NCBI RefSeq assembly: GCF_000444875.1
Contig: NC_021985.1
Span: 7,026,170 to 7,090,169, forward strand
Reading direction: 5' to 3'
DNA from: Streptomyces collinus Tu 365
Lineage (GTDB): Bacteria; Actinomycetota; Actinomycetes; Streptomycetales; Streptomycetaceae
Length of the DNA stretch: 64,000 nucleotides
Below are positions 16,798-23,954 of the stretch, piece by piece. Made by a program: the position numbers and the translations under genes. The notes below the pieces were generated by a model, which had not been told where the DNA came from, did not search any database, and saw only the letters and a list, made by a program, of their open reading frames with translations. The stretch's first letter is position 1. Each line of letters starts with the position of its first letter.

Positions 16798-17925
16798 CTA
16801 CAGCGGCAGCGCCTCCGCCGAGGTCTGCTGAACGATGGGGAGGGGGGCGGGGGTCGTCGGCAGCAGGATCTCGGGCTGAGCCGTCCGCTGCTGGGGCAGC
16901 GAGACCGCGCGAAGCGGCCGCGGCCCGGACACCACGGTGTAGTCCTGCCCCAGGAACGGCGGCTCGATCGCGCCGGGGTCCTCACCGAGTGCCAACTGCA
17001 CTGCCGCCCACGGGGCGTTGATCCCGCAGAGGGAGAGCTGGTGCAGGCCGCCCGCGGGCCTGGTGTTGACGTCGAGCAGCACCGGGCGGTCGCCGTGCAT
17101 CCGGAACTGGACGTTGGACAGATAGTGCAGCCCGAAGCCCTCGGCCACCAGCCGGGCCGGCTCCAGCCACTTCTTGTGCAGGGTGAAGCCCCGGCGGCGG
17201 CCGTTCTTCGTGCGGCCCAGGGCGAGCCGGACGCGGTTGTCGGGGCCGGTCAGGCAGTCGACCGACACCTCGGGCTGGCCCAGCCGGGGCATCACCAGCC
17301 AGTTCACGGGCTCCGCCGCCCGCTCCAGCGCCTCGACCACCAGCTCCAGTTGGACGTGTGGACCGGGGAAGCCGCCCAAGTGGGCCAGCGAGAAGGGCTC
17401 ACGCGTGATCACCCGGAAGCCGACGCCGCCCGCGCCGGACGCCGGCTTGAAGCACGCCACCTCTCCCGCCGACTCCAACTCCTCAACAGCGGCCACCAGT
17501 TCGGCTGCCGTGCGCACGCGCCACCAGGGCGGCACCGGCACCCCGACCGAGCGGACCGCCTCGTACGCCGTCGCCTTGTCCTCGAACACCGCGATCGCCT
17601 CGCGCGTCGGCGCCAGCAGCGCCGTGCCCGCGGCCTCGAAGTCGCTCCGGTGCGCCACCACCGCCGCCTGGTGCAGCCGGGGCACGAACACGTCGATGCC
17701 GCGCCGCGCGCACTGGTCCAGGGCGTACTCGACGTAGCCGGCCGGGGAGAGGCCCTCCGGCTCCAGGTCGGCGGTGTCGGCGGCGGCGAGCACGGGGGAG
17801 TCGGCGTCACCGTGGGTCGCGTGGATCTCCACCGCCCGGTCGCTGGGATTTCTCCGCAGCTGATCCATGAAGAACACGTTCTCCGCGTACGTGCGGTTGA
17901 GCCAGACGCGTACGCGAGAAGGCAT
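16798..17925 (-). CDS. ATP-grasp domain protein
   Basis: 375 aa. Begins VRVWLNRTYAENVFF. ATP-grasp elements are ACFKPASGAGGVGFRVI (about 163-179, the ATP-binding loop with its Lys), LVMPRLGQPEVSVDCL (about 212) and the metal-binding VLLDVNTRPAGGLHQL (about 292), resembling the carbamoyl-phosphate-synthase-like subgroup. Such enzymes join a carboxylate to an amine or thiol via an acyl-phosphate; the substrate here is unknown. It is a single gene and no precursor-peptide gene is evident beside it. The ATG at 17925 has GAAAGGCGG upstream. Confidence 0.82.
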   Translation of the reverse strand: MPSRVRVWLNRTYAENVFFMDQLRRNPSDRAVEIHATHGDADSPVLAAADTADLEPEGLSPAGYVEYALDQCARRGIDVFVPRLHQAAVVAHRSDFEAAGTALLAPTREAIAVFEDKATAYEAVRSVGVPVPPWWRVRTAAELVAAVEELESAGEVACFKPASGAGGVGFRVITREPFSLAHLGGFPGPHVQLELVVEALERAAEPVNWLVMPRLGQPEVSVDCLTGPDNRVRLALGRTKNGRRRGFTLHKKWLEPARLVAEGFGLHYLSNVQFRMHGDRPVLLDVNTRPAGGLHQLSLCGINAPWAAVQLALGEDPGAIEPPFLGQDYTVVSGPRPLRAVSLPQQRTAQPEILLPTTPAPLPIVQQTSAEALPL

Positions 17926-18324
17926 GCAGGCCGCCTTTCGGGGGTTTTCGGGCAGGGCGGAGCGGCCCGTGCCCGGGCAGGAGGGAGGAAGGGACACCGA
18001 ACGGCCCTGGGAAAAGGGAGGGAGGGCGCCGATGTTGGGGCGATCATACGGCTTTCAAACGCCTGCGCGTGCAACGTGAGTGTTACGGATTCACCCACGC
18101 CCCACAGGCCCCGCCCGGCCCCCTCGACCCGGCCGTCCCTCCTGTCCGGGCCGGCCGTCCACTCCGTCCGGCCCGACCGTCCACTCCGTCCGCCTCGTCC
18201 GTCCACCCCGTCCGTCCACCCCGTCCGTCTCGTCCGTCCGCCACATCCGGCCCGGTCGCCCTTGTCCCGGGCCGGTGAATGTGTTGTCGTGGTGCTGACG
18301 GATCATCGGATGAAGGGGTACGGG
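17926..18324. repeat. divergent intergenic region with short tandem CGTCC repeats
   Basis: No gene seen. From about 18125 to 18245 the plus strand is a degenerate tandem array of CCGTCC-type words (CCGTCCACTCCGTCC, CCGTCCACCCCGTC), pyrimidine-rich on one strand. The units are too short and variable for CRISPR. The region must hold the promoters of the ATP-grasp and phosphoesterase genes. Confidence 0.5.
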
Positions 18325-19230
18325 GTGGAGTCGACGGCCGGGGCCGGACAGCTGCTGGCCATCAGCGACCTGCACGTCTCCTATCCGGAGAACCGCGCGC
18401 TCGTCGAGGAGATGCGCCCGCGCACGGACGACGACTGGCTGATCGTCGCCGGGGACGTGGCGGAGACCGTCGAGGACGTCCGGTGGGCCCTGGCCACCCT
18501 CGCGGGCCGCTTCCGCAAGGTCCTGTGGGCGCCCGGCAACCACGAGCTGTGGACCCACCCGACGGACCCGGTCACCCTGCGCGGCGTCGCCCGCTACCAG
18601 CACCTCGTCGCCCTGTGCCAGGAACTCGGGGTCACCTCGCCGGAGGACCCGTACCCGGTGTGGGAGGGACCCGGCGGTCCGGTCGCCGTCGCCCCGCTGT
18701 TCCTGCTGTACGACTACTCGTTCCTGCCGCCCGGCTGCGCCACCAAGGAGGAGGGCCTGGCCTACGCGGAGGGCACGGGCATCGTCTGCAACGACGAGTA
18801 CCTGCTCCACCCCGACCCGTACCGCACGCGCGAGGAGTGGTGCCGGGACCGCGTCGCCCGGACCGAGCGCAGGCTCGCCGCGCTGCCCGACGGCCTGCCC
18901 GTGGTCCTGGCCAACCACTACCCGCTCGACCGGCACCCGACGGACGTGCTCTGGCACCCGGAGTTCGCCATGTGGTGCGGTACGGCCCTCACCGCCGACT
19001 GGCACCGCCGGTTCCGCGTCGAGACGATGGTCTACGGCCACCTGCACATCCCGCGGACCACCTGGCACGAGGGTGTCCGCTTCGAAGAAGTGTCCGTGGG
19101 ATATCCCCGCGAATGGCGCAAGCGCTCCGTACCCCCGGGGCAGCCGCGCCGCATCCTGCCGATGGAGGTCGGACCCGGTGATCGAGGAGCTGCTCCCGGA
19201 GTCGGTGGTGGCCGTGGAGGCGTTCGGTGA
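18325..19230 (+). CDS. calcineurin-like metallophosphoesterase
   Basis: 301 aa from the GTG at 18325. Metal-binding motifs occur in order: ISDLHVS (D-x-H), IVAGDVAE (GD), WAPGNHELW (GNHE), VVLANHYPL and MVYGHLHIPRTTWH (GHxH). The family hydrolyses phosphomono- or diesters. The GTG is preferred because AAGGGG lies 6 nt upstream; an in-frame ATG at 18310 has a weaker site but is possible. The 3' end overlaps the following PPTase gene by 53 nt, so the two are co-translated. From memory this pair corresponds to SCO6672/SCO6673. Confidence 0.85.
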   Translation: MESTAGAGQLLAISDLHVSYPENRALVEEMRPRTDDDWLIVAGDVAETVEDVRWALATLAGRFRKVLWAPGNHELWTHPTDPVTLRGVARYQHLVALCQELGVTSPEDPYPVWEGPGGPVAVAPLFLLYDYSFLPPGCATKEEGLAYAEGTGIVCNDEYLLHPDPYRTREEWCRDRVARTERRLAALPDGLPVVLANHYPLDRHPTDVLWHPEFAMWCGTALTADWHRRFRVETMVYGHLHIPRTTWHEGVRFEEVSVGYPREWRKRSVPPGQPRRILPMEVGPGDRGAAPGVGGGRGGVR

Positions 19231-19876
19231 CGAGAAGTCGGAGAACGCCACGCTGTACCCCGAGGAGGAGCGGATCGTGGCCCGCGCGGTGGACAAGCGC
19301 CGCCGGGAGTTCACGGCCGTGCGGGTCTGCGCCCGGCTCGCCATGGAGAAACTCGGCGTGCCGGCCCAGGCCGTGCCGACCGGCGAACGCGGCGCCCCGG
19401 TCTGGCCCCAGGGCCTGAGCGGCAGCATGACCCACTGCGAGGGCTACCGGGCCGCGGCCCTGGTCCGCGCCGGGGACCTCGCCTCCCTCGGGATCGACGC
19501 CGAGGTCGACGCGCCGCTGCCCGACCAGGTCTTCGAGAGCATCGCGCTGCCCTCCGAACAGCGGCGGCACCGCGCGCTGAGCGCCTCCCGGCCCGGCGTC
19601 CACTGGGACCGGCTGCTGTTCAGCGCCAAGGAGTCCGTGTACAAGGCGTGGTTCCCGCTGGCGCGCGCCTGGCTGGACTTCTCGGAGGCGGACATCGAGC
19701 TGGTCACGCACGCCGGGGCGGGCGGCCACTCCGGGACGGTCACCCGAGGCGGCTTCCGGGCCCGGCTCCTGGTCCCCGGGCCATGGGTGGGCGGTGTACG
19801 GCTGAGCGGGTTCGACGGCCGCTGGCTCGTCGCCGACGGACTCGTGCTGACGGCGGTGACCGTCCCGCACCGCTGA
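19178..19876 (+). CDS. 4'-phosphopantetheinyl transferase, Sfp/EntD type
   Basis: 232 aa. Transfers phosphopantetheine from CoA to carrier-protein serines of PKS, NRPS or other systems. The superfamily motifs GIDAEVDAPLPD (Mg-binding, about 105-116) and FSAKESVYKAW (about 147-157, KExxxK) are intact. It starts within the end of the phosphoesterase gene. No carrier-protein gene is in the window, so it probably acts in trans. From memory the S. coelicolor orthologue SCO6673 is one of three PPTases. Confidence 0.92.
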   Translation: MIEELLPESVVAVEAFGDEKSENATLYPEEERIVARAVDKRRREFTAVRVCARLAMEKLGVPAQAVPTGERGAPVWPQGLSGSMTHCEGYRAAALVRAGDLASLGIDAEVDAPLPDQVFESIALPSEQRRHRALSASRPGVHWDRLLFSAKESVYKAWFPLARAWLDFSEADIELVTHAGAGGHSGTVTRGGFRARLLVPGPWVGGVRLSGFDGRWLVADGLVLTAVTVPHR

Positions 19877-19899
19877 GCGGGACGGTCCCGCGCCCGGGC

Positions 19900-20127
19900 T
19901 CAGTCCCGCGGGCACCAGTGGCCGACGAGCCGGAGGAACTCCTCCTCGTTGCCCGTCAGTCCCGCCCGCTCCAGCGCCCCGTCCGCCTCGGCGAGCACGA
20001 CGGGGGGCACCACCACGGGGCCGCCGCCGTCCGGTGGCCGGTCGAAGGCGGCGCGTACGGTGTGCAGCAGCCGCAGGTAGGCCTGGACGGCGGTGCGTTC
20101 ACGGTCGGTCAGTACGGCGGTGGGCAT
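19900..20127 (-). CDS. small hypothetical protein
   Basis: 75 aa, ending 23 nt from the convergent PPTase stop. The sequence looks protein-like, with helical segments ERTAVQAYLRLLHTVRAAF and ADGALERAGLTGNEEEFLRLVGHW separated by a Pro/Val-rich hinge. No family recognised. ATG start with GGGAGAG upstream supports translation. Confidence 0.55.
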   Translation of the reverse strand: MPTAVLTDRERTAVQAYLRLLHTVRAAFDRPPDGGGPVVVPPVVLAEADGALERAGLTGNEEEFLRLVGHWCPRD

Positions 20128-20472
20128 CGGTCGGCTCTCCCCGGTTCGGCGTCACGGTCACGCGCCCTGCGGCGCCGTGCGCCGAGTCGTACGGCGCACG
20201 TGTCCAGCTTGCCGCCCCCCACTGACAACGCCGTTGCGCCTGGCCACGGATCGCCCGCTCAGCGGAGGGAAAACCCCACCGCGGCTGCGAATACGCCCTG
20301 CTCCGTCCTGCTCCGTCCTGCTCCGATCTGCCGCGGCTTGCCCGTCCCGGTCTCCTGCCGGCGCCCCGCTTCCGGCCGGCGGCCGGCTCCCCGTCGACGC
20401 CTCGCTCCCCGCTCCCCGCCGGAGCCGGGTTCCTCGTCGGCGCCCCGTCGTTCGCCGGTGCCCGCCGGCCGC
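20128..20472. other. intergenic region
   Basis: No gene seen. It contains a 10-bp tandem repeat CTCCGTCCTG (about 20299-20330) and otherwise unremarkable GC-rich spacer between the 3' end of the HExxH protease gene and the promoter of the 75-aa protein. Confidence 0.4.
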
Positions 20473-21138
20473 TCAGCCCTGGGGACCCGGGTAGCCCAGG
20501 GCCGCCTCGATTCGGCCCGCCACGTCGTCCCGCCGGACCGGGCCGCGCAGGCCCGAACCGGTCAGCCGGGTGCGGCACTTGCTGGCGAGGAGCAGCCCGA
20601 AGGTCTCGGCCTCGCGCTCCTCGGCCTGGTCGAAGCGGGTGCGGGCGGCGACCCTGAGGACCGTGGCCTGGAGCGCGGCCTGGTCGGGGTCGTCGACCAG
20701 CAGCCGGGTCGCCACGCCGGCACCCGCGCCCGCACCGGCGCCGGTACCCGCACCCGCGCCCGCACCGGCGCCGGTACCCGCACCCGCGCCCGCACCGGCA
20801 CCCGCGCCGAGGCCGTCGACGTGGTGCCCGCTGTGGTCGGCCTGCATGTGCCACAGCTCGTGGCCGAGGATCACCAACTGGTGGTCGGGGGCGGTGCGTT
20901 CCTCGACCACGACCAGGTCGCGGTCGGTCATGTCCAGCCACAGGCCGCTGGCCGTGCCGGGCGGGAAGGCGGCCGTACGGAAGTGCACGGGGCGGCCGCG
21001 GCGCCGGCTCATCGCCTCGCACAGCGCGCGGTAGACCTCGTGCGGCGGCGCCTGCGGGGGCAGGGCGAGTTCCCCGACCAGTTCGGCGCACAGCCGGCGC
21101 ATGTCCTTGCCGATGCCCACGGTCCTCCCCCGGCTCAC
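20473..21138 (-). CDS. ImmA/IrrE-like HExxH protease with Gly-Ala repeat insert (toxin-like partner)
   Basis: 221 aa from a GTG that overlaps the XRE gene stop (GTGA). The zinc-protease motif is LGHELWHMQ (H93, E94, H97), in the DUF955/ImmA-IrrE manner, with conserved GLWLDMTDRDLVVVEERTAPDHQL before it. Directly after it comes a low-complexity (AGAGAG/AGTGAG) stretch at about 107-138, encoded by 30-bp tandem repeats, and then an alpha-helical end. Such proteases usually cleave or control the adjacent XRE repressor; Streptomyces annotations call this pair toxin and regulator components. An in-frame GTG at 21120 with GGGGAGG close by is an alternative start. Confidence 0.8.
   Translation of the reverse strand: MSRGRTVGIGKDMRRLCAELVGELALPPQAPPHEVYRALCEAMSRRRGRPVHFRTAAFPPGTASGLWLDMTDRDLVVVEERTAPDHQLVILGHELWHMQADHSGHHVDGLGAGAGAGAGAGTGAGAGAGAGTGAGAGAGAGVATRLLVDDPDQAALQATVLRVAARTRFDQAEEREAETFGLLLASKCRTRLTGSGLRGPVRRDDVAGRIEAALGYPGPQG
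20721..20800. repeat. 30-bp in-frame tandem repeat inside the protease gene
   Basis: Two perfect 30-bp units (20721-20750, 20751-20780) and a 20-bp partial third copy. Each encodes ten residues of the Ala/Gly/Thr type. The period is a multiple of three, so changes in copy number would preserve the frame. Confidence 0.9.
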
Positions 21139-21791
21139 GACTCGGGCCGCTTGACGCTCTCCAGGAGCATGTCGAGCCACTCGGCGACCTTGTCCCGGTG
21201 CTGGTCGGTGGGCAGTTGGGCCGCCCGCCAGGCGATCCCGCGCACTCCGTGGTCCTGGAGCAGCCGTTCCAGCGGGTCTTGCGCCGACTCGGCCGCGGCT
21301 CGCTCCCGGTCGGCGAGCTTCTGCAGCAGGTCCTGCTCGGTGCGCTGCAGCGCACCCGCCAGCGCCTCGGGGTCCTCGGCGGTGAGGAAGCCGGCGTGCA
21401 CGCGGAAGAACCGCTGCAGGGCGTCGCAGTGCTCCATGGTCGGCCGCCGGTCGCCGTTGATGAGCGCGCCGGCCTGCTGCCGGGACATGCCGGCGCCGTC
21501 GGCGATCTCCTGCTGGGTGTACTTGCGGCCGCCCGGTTTCAGCCGGGTGCGGCGCAGCAGGTCGAGGCGCTGCAGAAAGCGGGCCTGGACGTCCGGCTCG
21601 CCCGCGGGGCGGCCGGCCAGCAGGGCGTTGACCACCGGCTCCGGGACGCCGCAGGCCACGGAGAGCCGGCCGACGTCGAAGACCTCGGACTGCGGCACGC
21701 CGAGCCGGTCGGCGAGCGCGGTGACGCGGGCGACGACGGCCGGAAGCTGAGCGGTTTCCGTGGCGCCCGGATCCTCGTAGCCATCCGTCAC
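21135..21791 (-). CDS. XRE-family helix-turn-helix regulator
   Basis: 218 aa. The HTH lies in the middle (about 90-135: KYTQQEIADGAGMSRQQAGALINGDRRPT), after an N-terminal region with a second HTH-like look (LADRLGVPQSEVFDVGRL). The C-terminus is helical (EWLDMLLESVK). The GTG at 21791 is preceded by TAGGAG at 9 nt. It is immediately upstream of, and overlapping, the HExxH protease gene, a common regulator-protease pairing. Confidence 0.85.
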   Translation of the reverse strand: MTDGYEDPGATETAQLPAVVARVTALADRLGVPQSEVFDVGRLSVACGVPEPVVNALLAGRPAGEPDVQARFLQRLDLLRRTRLKPGGRKYTQQEIADGAGMSRQQAGALINGDRRPTMEHCDALQRFFRVHAGFLTAEDPEALAGALQRTEQDLLQKLADRERAAAESAQDPLERLLQDHGVRGIAWRAAQLPTDQHRDKVAEWLDMLLESVKRPES

Positions 21792-22032
21792 CGACAGGAC
21801 TCCTACGTCTCTCGAGGGGTTCAGGGGGCGTCCGTGCATCTTCACAAGCGGTTGCGTGAACTTCCCGGAGAGTAGCGGGTGCTTCGAACTCACATCCAGG
21901 TCCCGCCACAACTGTGGCGAATTTCAGCCGTCAACCGGCATGAAATGCCACGATAGTTGACATGGCTCTCGTCGGGGCAGCAGGATCGCATCGCCACGTG
22001 AAGGGCGCAGAGGCAAGAGGGGTGACCTCCCG

Positions 22033-22704
22033 ATGGCACATCAGGCAGGAGGGCGGTGGCCGGCACCGCGGTCCGTCCCCGAGAGCCGCGAGGACCAGGC
22101 GTATCTCCAGGACTGCGCCACGCTGCTCGACGCCGTCGCCTTCCCCTCCCTGGTCGTCGACCACCGCTGGAACGTGGTGATGGCGAACGGCGCCTTCGAG
22201 TCCCTCTTCCGCGGGGTGCGCCCGCACCCGACGGCTCTGCCCGGGGACAACTTCCTGCGCTTCGTGCTGTTCCACCCGGACGCCGGTGACCTCCTCGGTG
22301 AGCACGAGGCGGGCTGGTGCCTGCCGATGCTCGCCCACTTCAGGACCGCGCTCGAGCGGTACGGCCACGACCACGAACTCCAGGCCGTGCGCCGGGACAT
22401 CGCCCAGGACCCGATCATGGACGCCGCCTACCGGCAGGGGCTGCCGCACTGGATCCGTGCCGTCGGCGAGGCCGGGACGCGGCTCGACGGCGCCGTGCGC
22501 CTGCTGCTGCATCCGGACCCGCGCCGGGGTCCGACCGAGTGCCGGATCGTCGACGAGACACCCCCGACGCTGGCCGAGATCGGGCTGACCCGGCTGACGA
22601 TGGTCCTGCGCGACCCCCGCCGTCCGGCCGCGGTCACGCGGCGGCCGCGGCGGCCGCGCGGCGCGGGCGCGCACCTGTCGGTCGTCGCGGCCGCCGAGGA
22701 CTGA
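22033..22704 (+). CDS. stand-alone MmyB-like regulator ligand-binding domain
   Basis: 223 aa. Residues about 20-190 match the PAS-like MmyB ligand-binding domain normally found behind an XRE DNA-binding domain: FPSLVVDHRWNVVMANGAFESLF, PGDNFLRFVLFHPDAGDLL, and TPPTLAEIGLTRLTMVLRDP. No helix-turn-helix is present, and neither upstream reading frame encodes one. The C-terminus is Arg/Pro-rich. It is divergent from the XRE-protease pair (241 bp apart), so it could sense a small molecule and act through that or another regulator; this is inference. Confidence 0.75.
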   Translation: MAHQAGGRWPAPRSVPESREDQAYLQDCATLLDAVAFPSLVVDHRWNVVMANGAFESLFRGVRPHPTALPGDNFLRFVLFHPDAGDLLGEHEAGWCLPMLAHFRTALERYGHDHELQAVRRDIAQDPIMDAAYRQGLPHWIRAVGEAGTRLDGAVRLLLHPDPRRGPTECRIVDETPPTLAEIGLTRLTMVLRDPRRPAAVTRRPRRPRGAGAHLSVVAAAED

Positions 22705-22785
22705 CCCGGCTCCGTCGGCGTTCAGGTCGCCGACGGGGCCGGGCCGGAAACTCCCCTTTCACCTGCCCGGGCACTCCATGAACCC

Positions 22786-22808
22786 GTTACGCAAACTACT
22801 TGCGTAAC
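22786..22808. promoter_or_regulatory. operator of the LacI-ABC sugar locus
   Basis: GTTACGCAA and TTGCGTAAC form a perfect 9-bp inverted repeat with a 5-nt spacer, 19 nt before the LacI gene start. The hexamer CTTGCG occurs three times between 22799 and 22824 and again at 23879-23884 ahead of the transporter gene. It resembles the half-site style of Streptomyces sugar LacI regulators and is probably autoregulatory. Confidence 0.7.
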
Positions 22809-22827
22809 TTGCGCTACGCTTGCGCGC

Positions 22828-23826
22828 ATGACGCGACGACTTGCGGAAGTGGCGAAGAAGGTCGGGGTCAGCGAGGCCACGGTCAGCCGGGTGCTCAACG
22901 GCAAGCCCGGGGTCTCCGACGCCACCCGGCAGGCGGTGCTGACCGCCCTCGACGTTCTCGGCTACGAGCGCCCCACCCAGCTGCGCGGTGAGCGCGCCCG
23001 GCTCGTCGGCCTGGTCCTGCCGGAGCTGCAGAACCCCATCTTCCCGGCGTTCGCCGAGGTCATCGGGGGTGCGCTCGCCCAGCTGGGGCTCACCCCGGTG
23101 CTGTGCACCCAGACCAAGGGCGGGGTCTCGGAGGCGGACTACGTCGAGCTGCTGCTCCAGCAGCAGGTCTCCGGTGTCGTCTTCGCCGGCGGTCTGTACG
23201 CCCAGGCCGACGCGCCGCACGACCACTACCGGCTGCTCGCCGACCGCAACATCCCGGTGGTGCTGGTCAACGCGGCCATCGAGCACCTCGGCTTCCCGGC
23301 GGTGTCCTGCGACGACGCCGTCGCCGTCGAGCAGGCGTGGCGGCACCTCGCCTCCCTCGGTCACGAGCGCATCGGCCTGGTCCTCGGCCCCGGCGACCAC
23401 ATCCCCTCCGCGCGCAAGCTGGCCGCCGCGCGGGCCGTCGCGGCCGACCTGCCCGACGAGTTCGTGGCGCGGGCCATCTTCTCCATCGAGGGCGGCCACG
23501 CGGCGGCCTCCCGGCTCATCGACCGGGGTGTCACCGGCATCATCTGCGCCAGCGACCCGCTCGCCCTGGGCGCCGTGCGCGCGGCCCGCCGCAAGGGCTT
23601 CGACGTCCCCGGGCGGATCTCCGTCGTCGGCTATGACGACTCGGCGTTCATGAACTGCACCGAGCCCCCGCTGACCACCGTCCGCCAGCCCATCGAGGCC
23701 ATGGGCCGCGCGGCCGTCGAGCTGCTGAACGTGCAGATCGGAGGCACCGCGGTGCCCGCCGAGGAGCTGCTGTTCGAGCCCGAGCTGGTGGTGCGCGGTT
23801 CCACCGGGCAAGCCCCCCGCGGGTGA
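22828..23826 (+). CDS. LacI family transcriptional regulator of the alpha-glucan locus
   Basis: 332 aa. The N-terminal HTH is RRLAEVAKKVGVSEATVSRVLNGKPGVSDATRQ, followed by a periplasmic-binding-protein-like sensor domain (about 62-330; ISVVGYDDSAFMNCTEPPLTTVRQP near the end). There is no convincing Shine-Dalgarno sequence and the operator abuts the start, so a leaderless mRNA is likely. It precedes the importer genes in the same direction by 128 bp and presumably represses them and itself until an oligosaccharide binds. Confidence 0.92.
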   Translation: MTRRLAEVAKKVGVSEATVSRVLNGKPGVSDATRQAVLTALDVLGYERPTQLRGERARLVGLVLPELQNPIFPAFAEVIGGALAQLGLTPVLCTQTKGGVSEADYVELLLQQQVSGVVFAGGLYAQADAPHDHYRLLADRNIPVVLVNAAIEHLGFPAVSCDDAVAVEQAWRHLASLGHERIGLVLGPGDHIPSARKLAAARAVAADLPDEFVARAIFSIEGGHAAASRLIDRGVTGIICASDPLALGAVRAARRKGFDVPGRISVVGYDDSAFMNCTEPPLTTVRQPIEAMGRAAVELLNVQIGGTAVPAEELLFEPELVVRGSTGQAPRG

Positions 23827-23954
23827 CATCGGGAAGATCCGCGTGGCTGCTAAATAATTTCAGATTCTGCGCGACATCTTGCGGCACGGTGTCGGCGGTG
23901 CTTGAGTGTGCGACGCCCACAGCTCCTGCCTTGAGTGCCATGAGGGGTCCACCG
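23827..23954 (+). promoter_or_regulatory. promoter region of the sugar ABC operon
   Basis: An unusually AT-rich core (GCTAAATAATTTCAG, 23851-23865) is followed by a further CTTGCG element (23879-23884) like those in the LacI operator. A TGAGGGG ribosome binding site lies at 23941-23947. Likely a LacI-controlled promoter for the importer. Confidence 0.55.

Noticed and set aside
18120..18250. Possible CRISPR-like array of CGTCC repeats
   Set aside because: Units are 5-11 bp, degenerate and without spacers of uniform length; no cas gene in the window. Simple-sequence spacer.
21962..22180. 72-codon ORF upstream of the MmyB-like protein that might encode its lost HTH
   Set aside because: The translation is Arg/Ser/Pro-rich, matches no helix-turn-helix, and is an out-of-frame shadow of the real gene.
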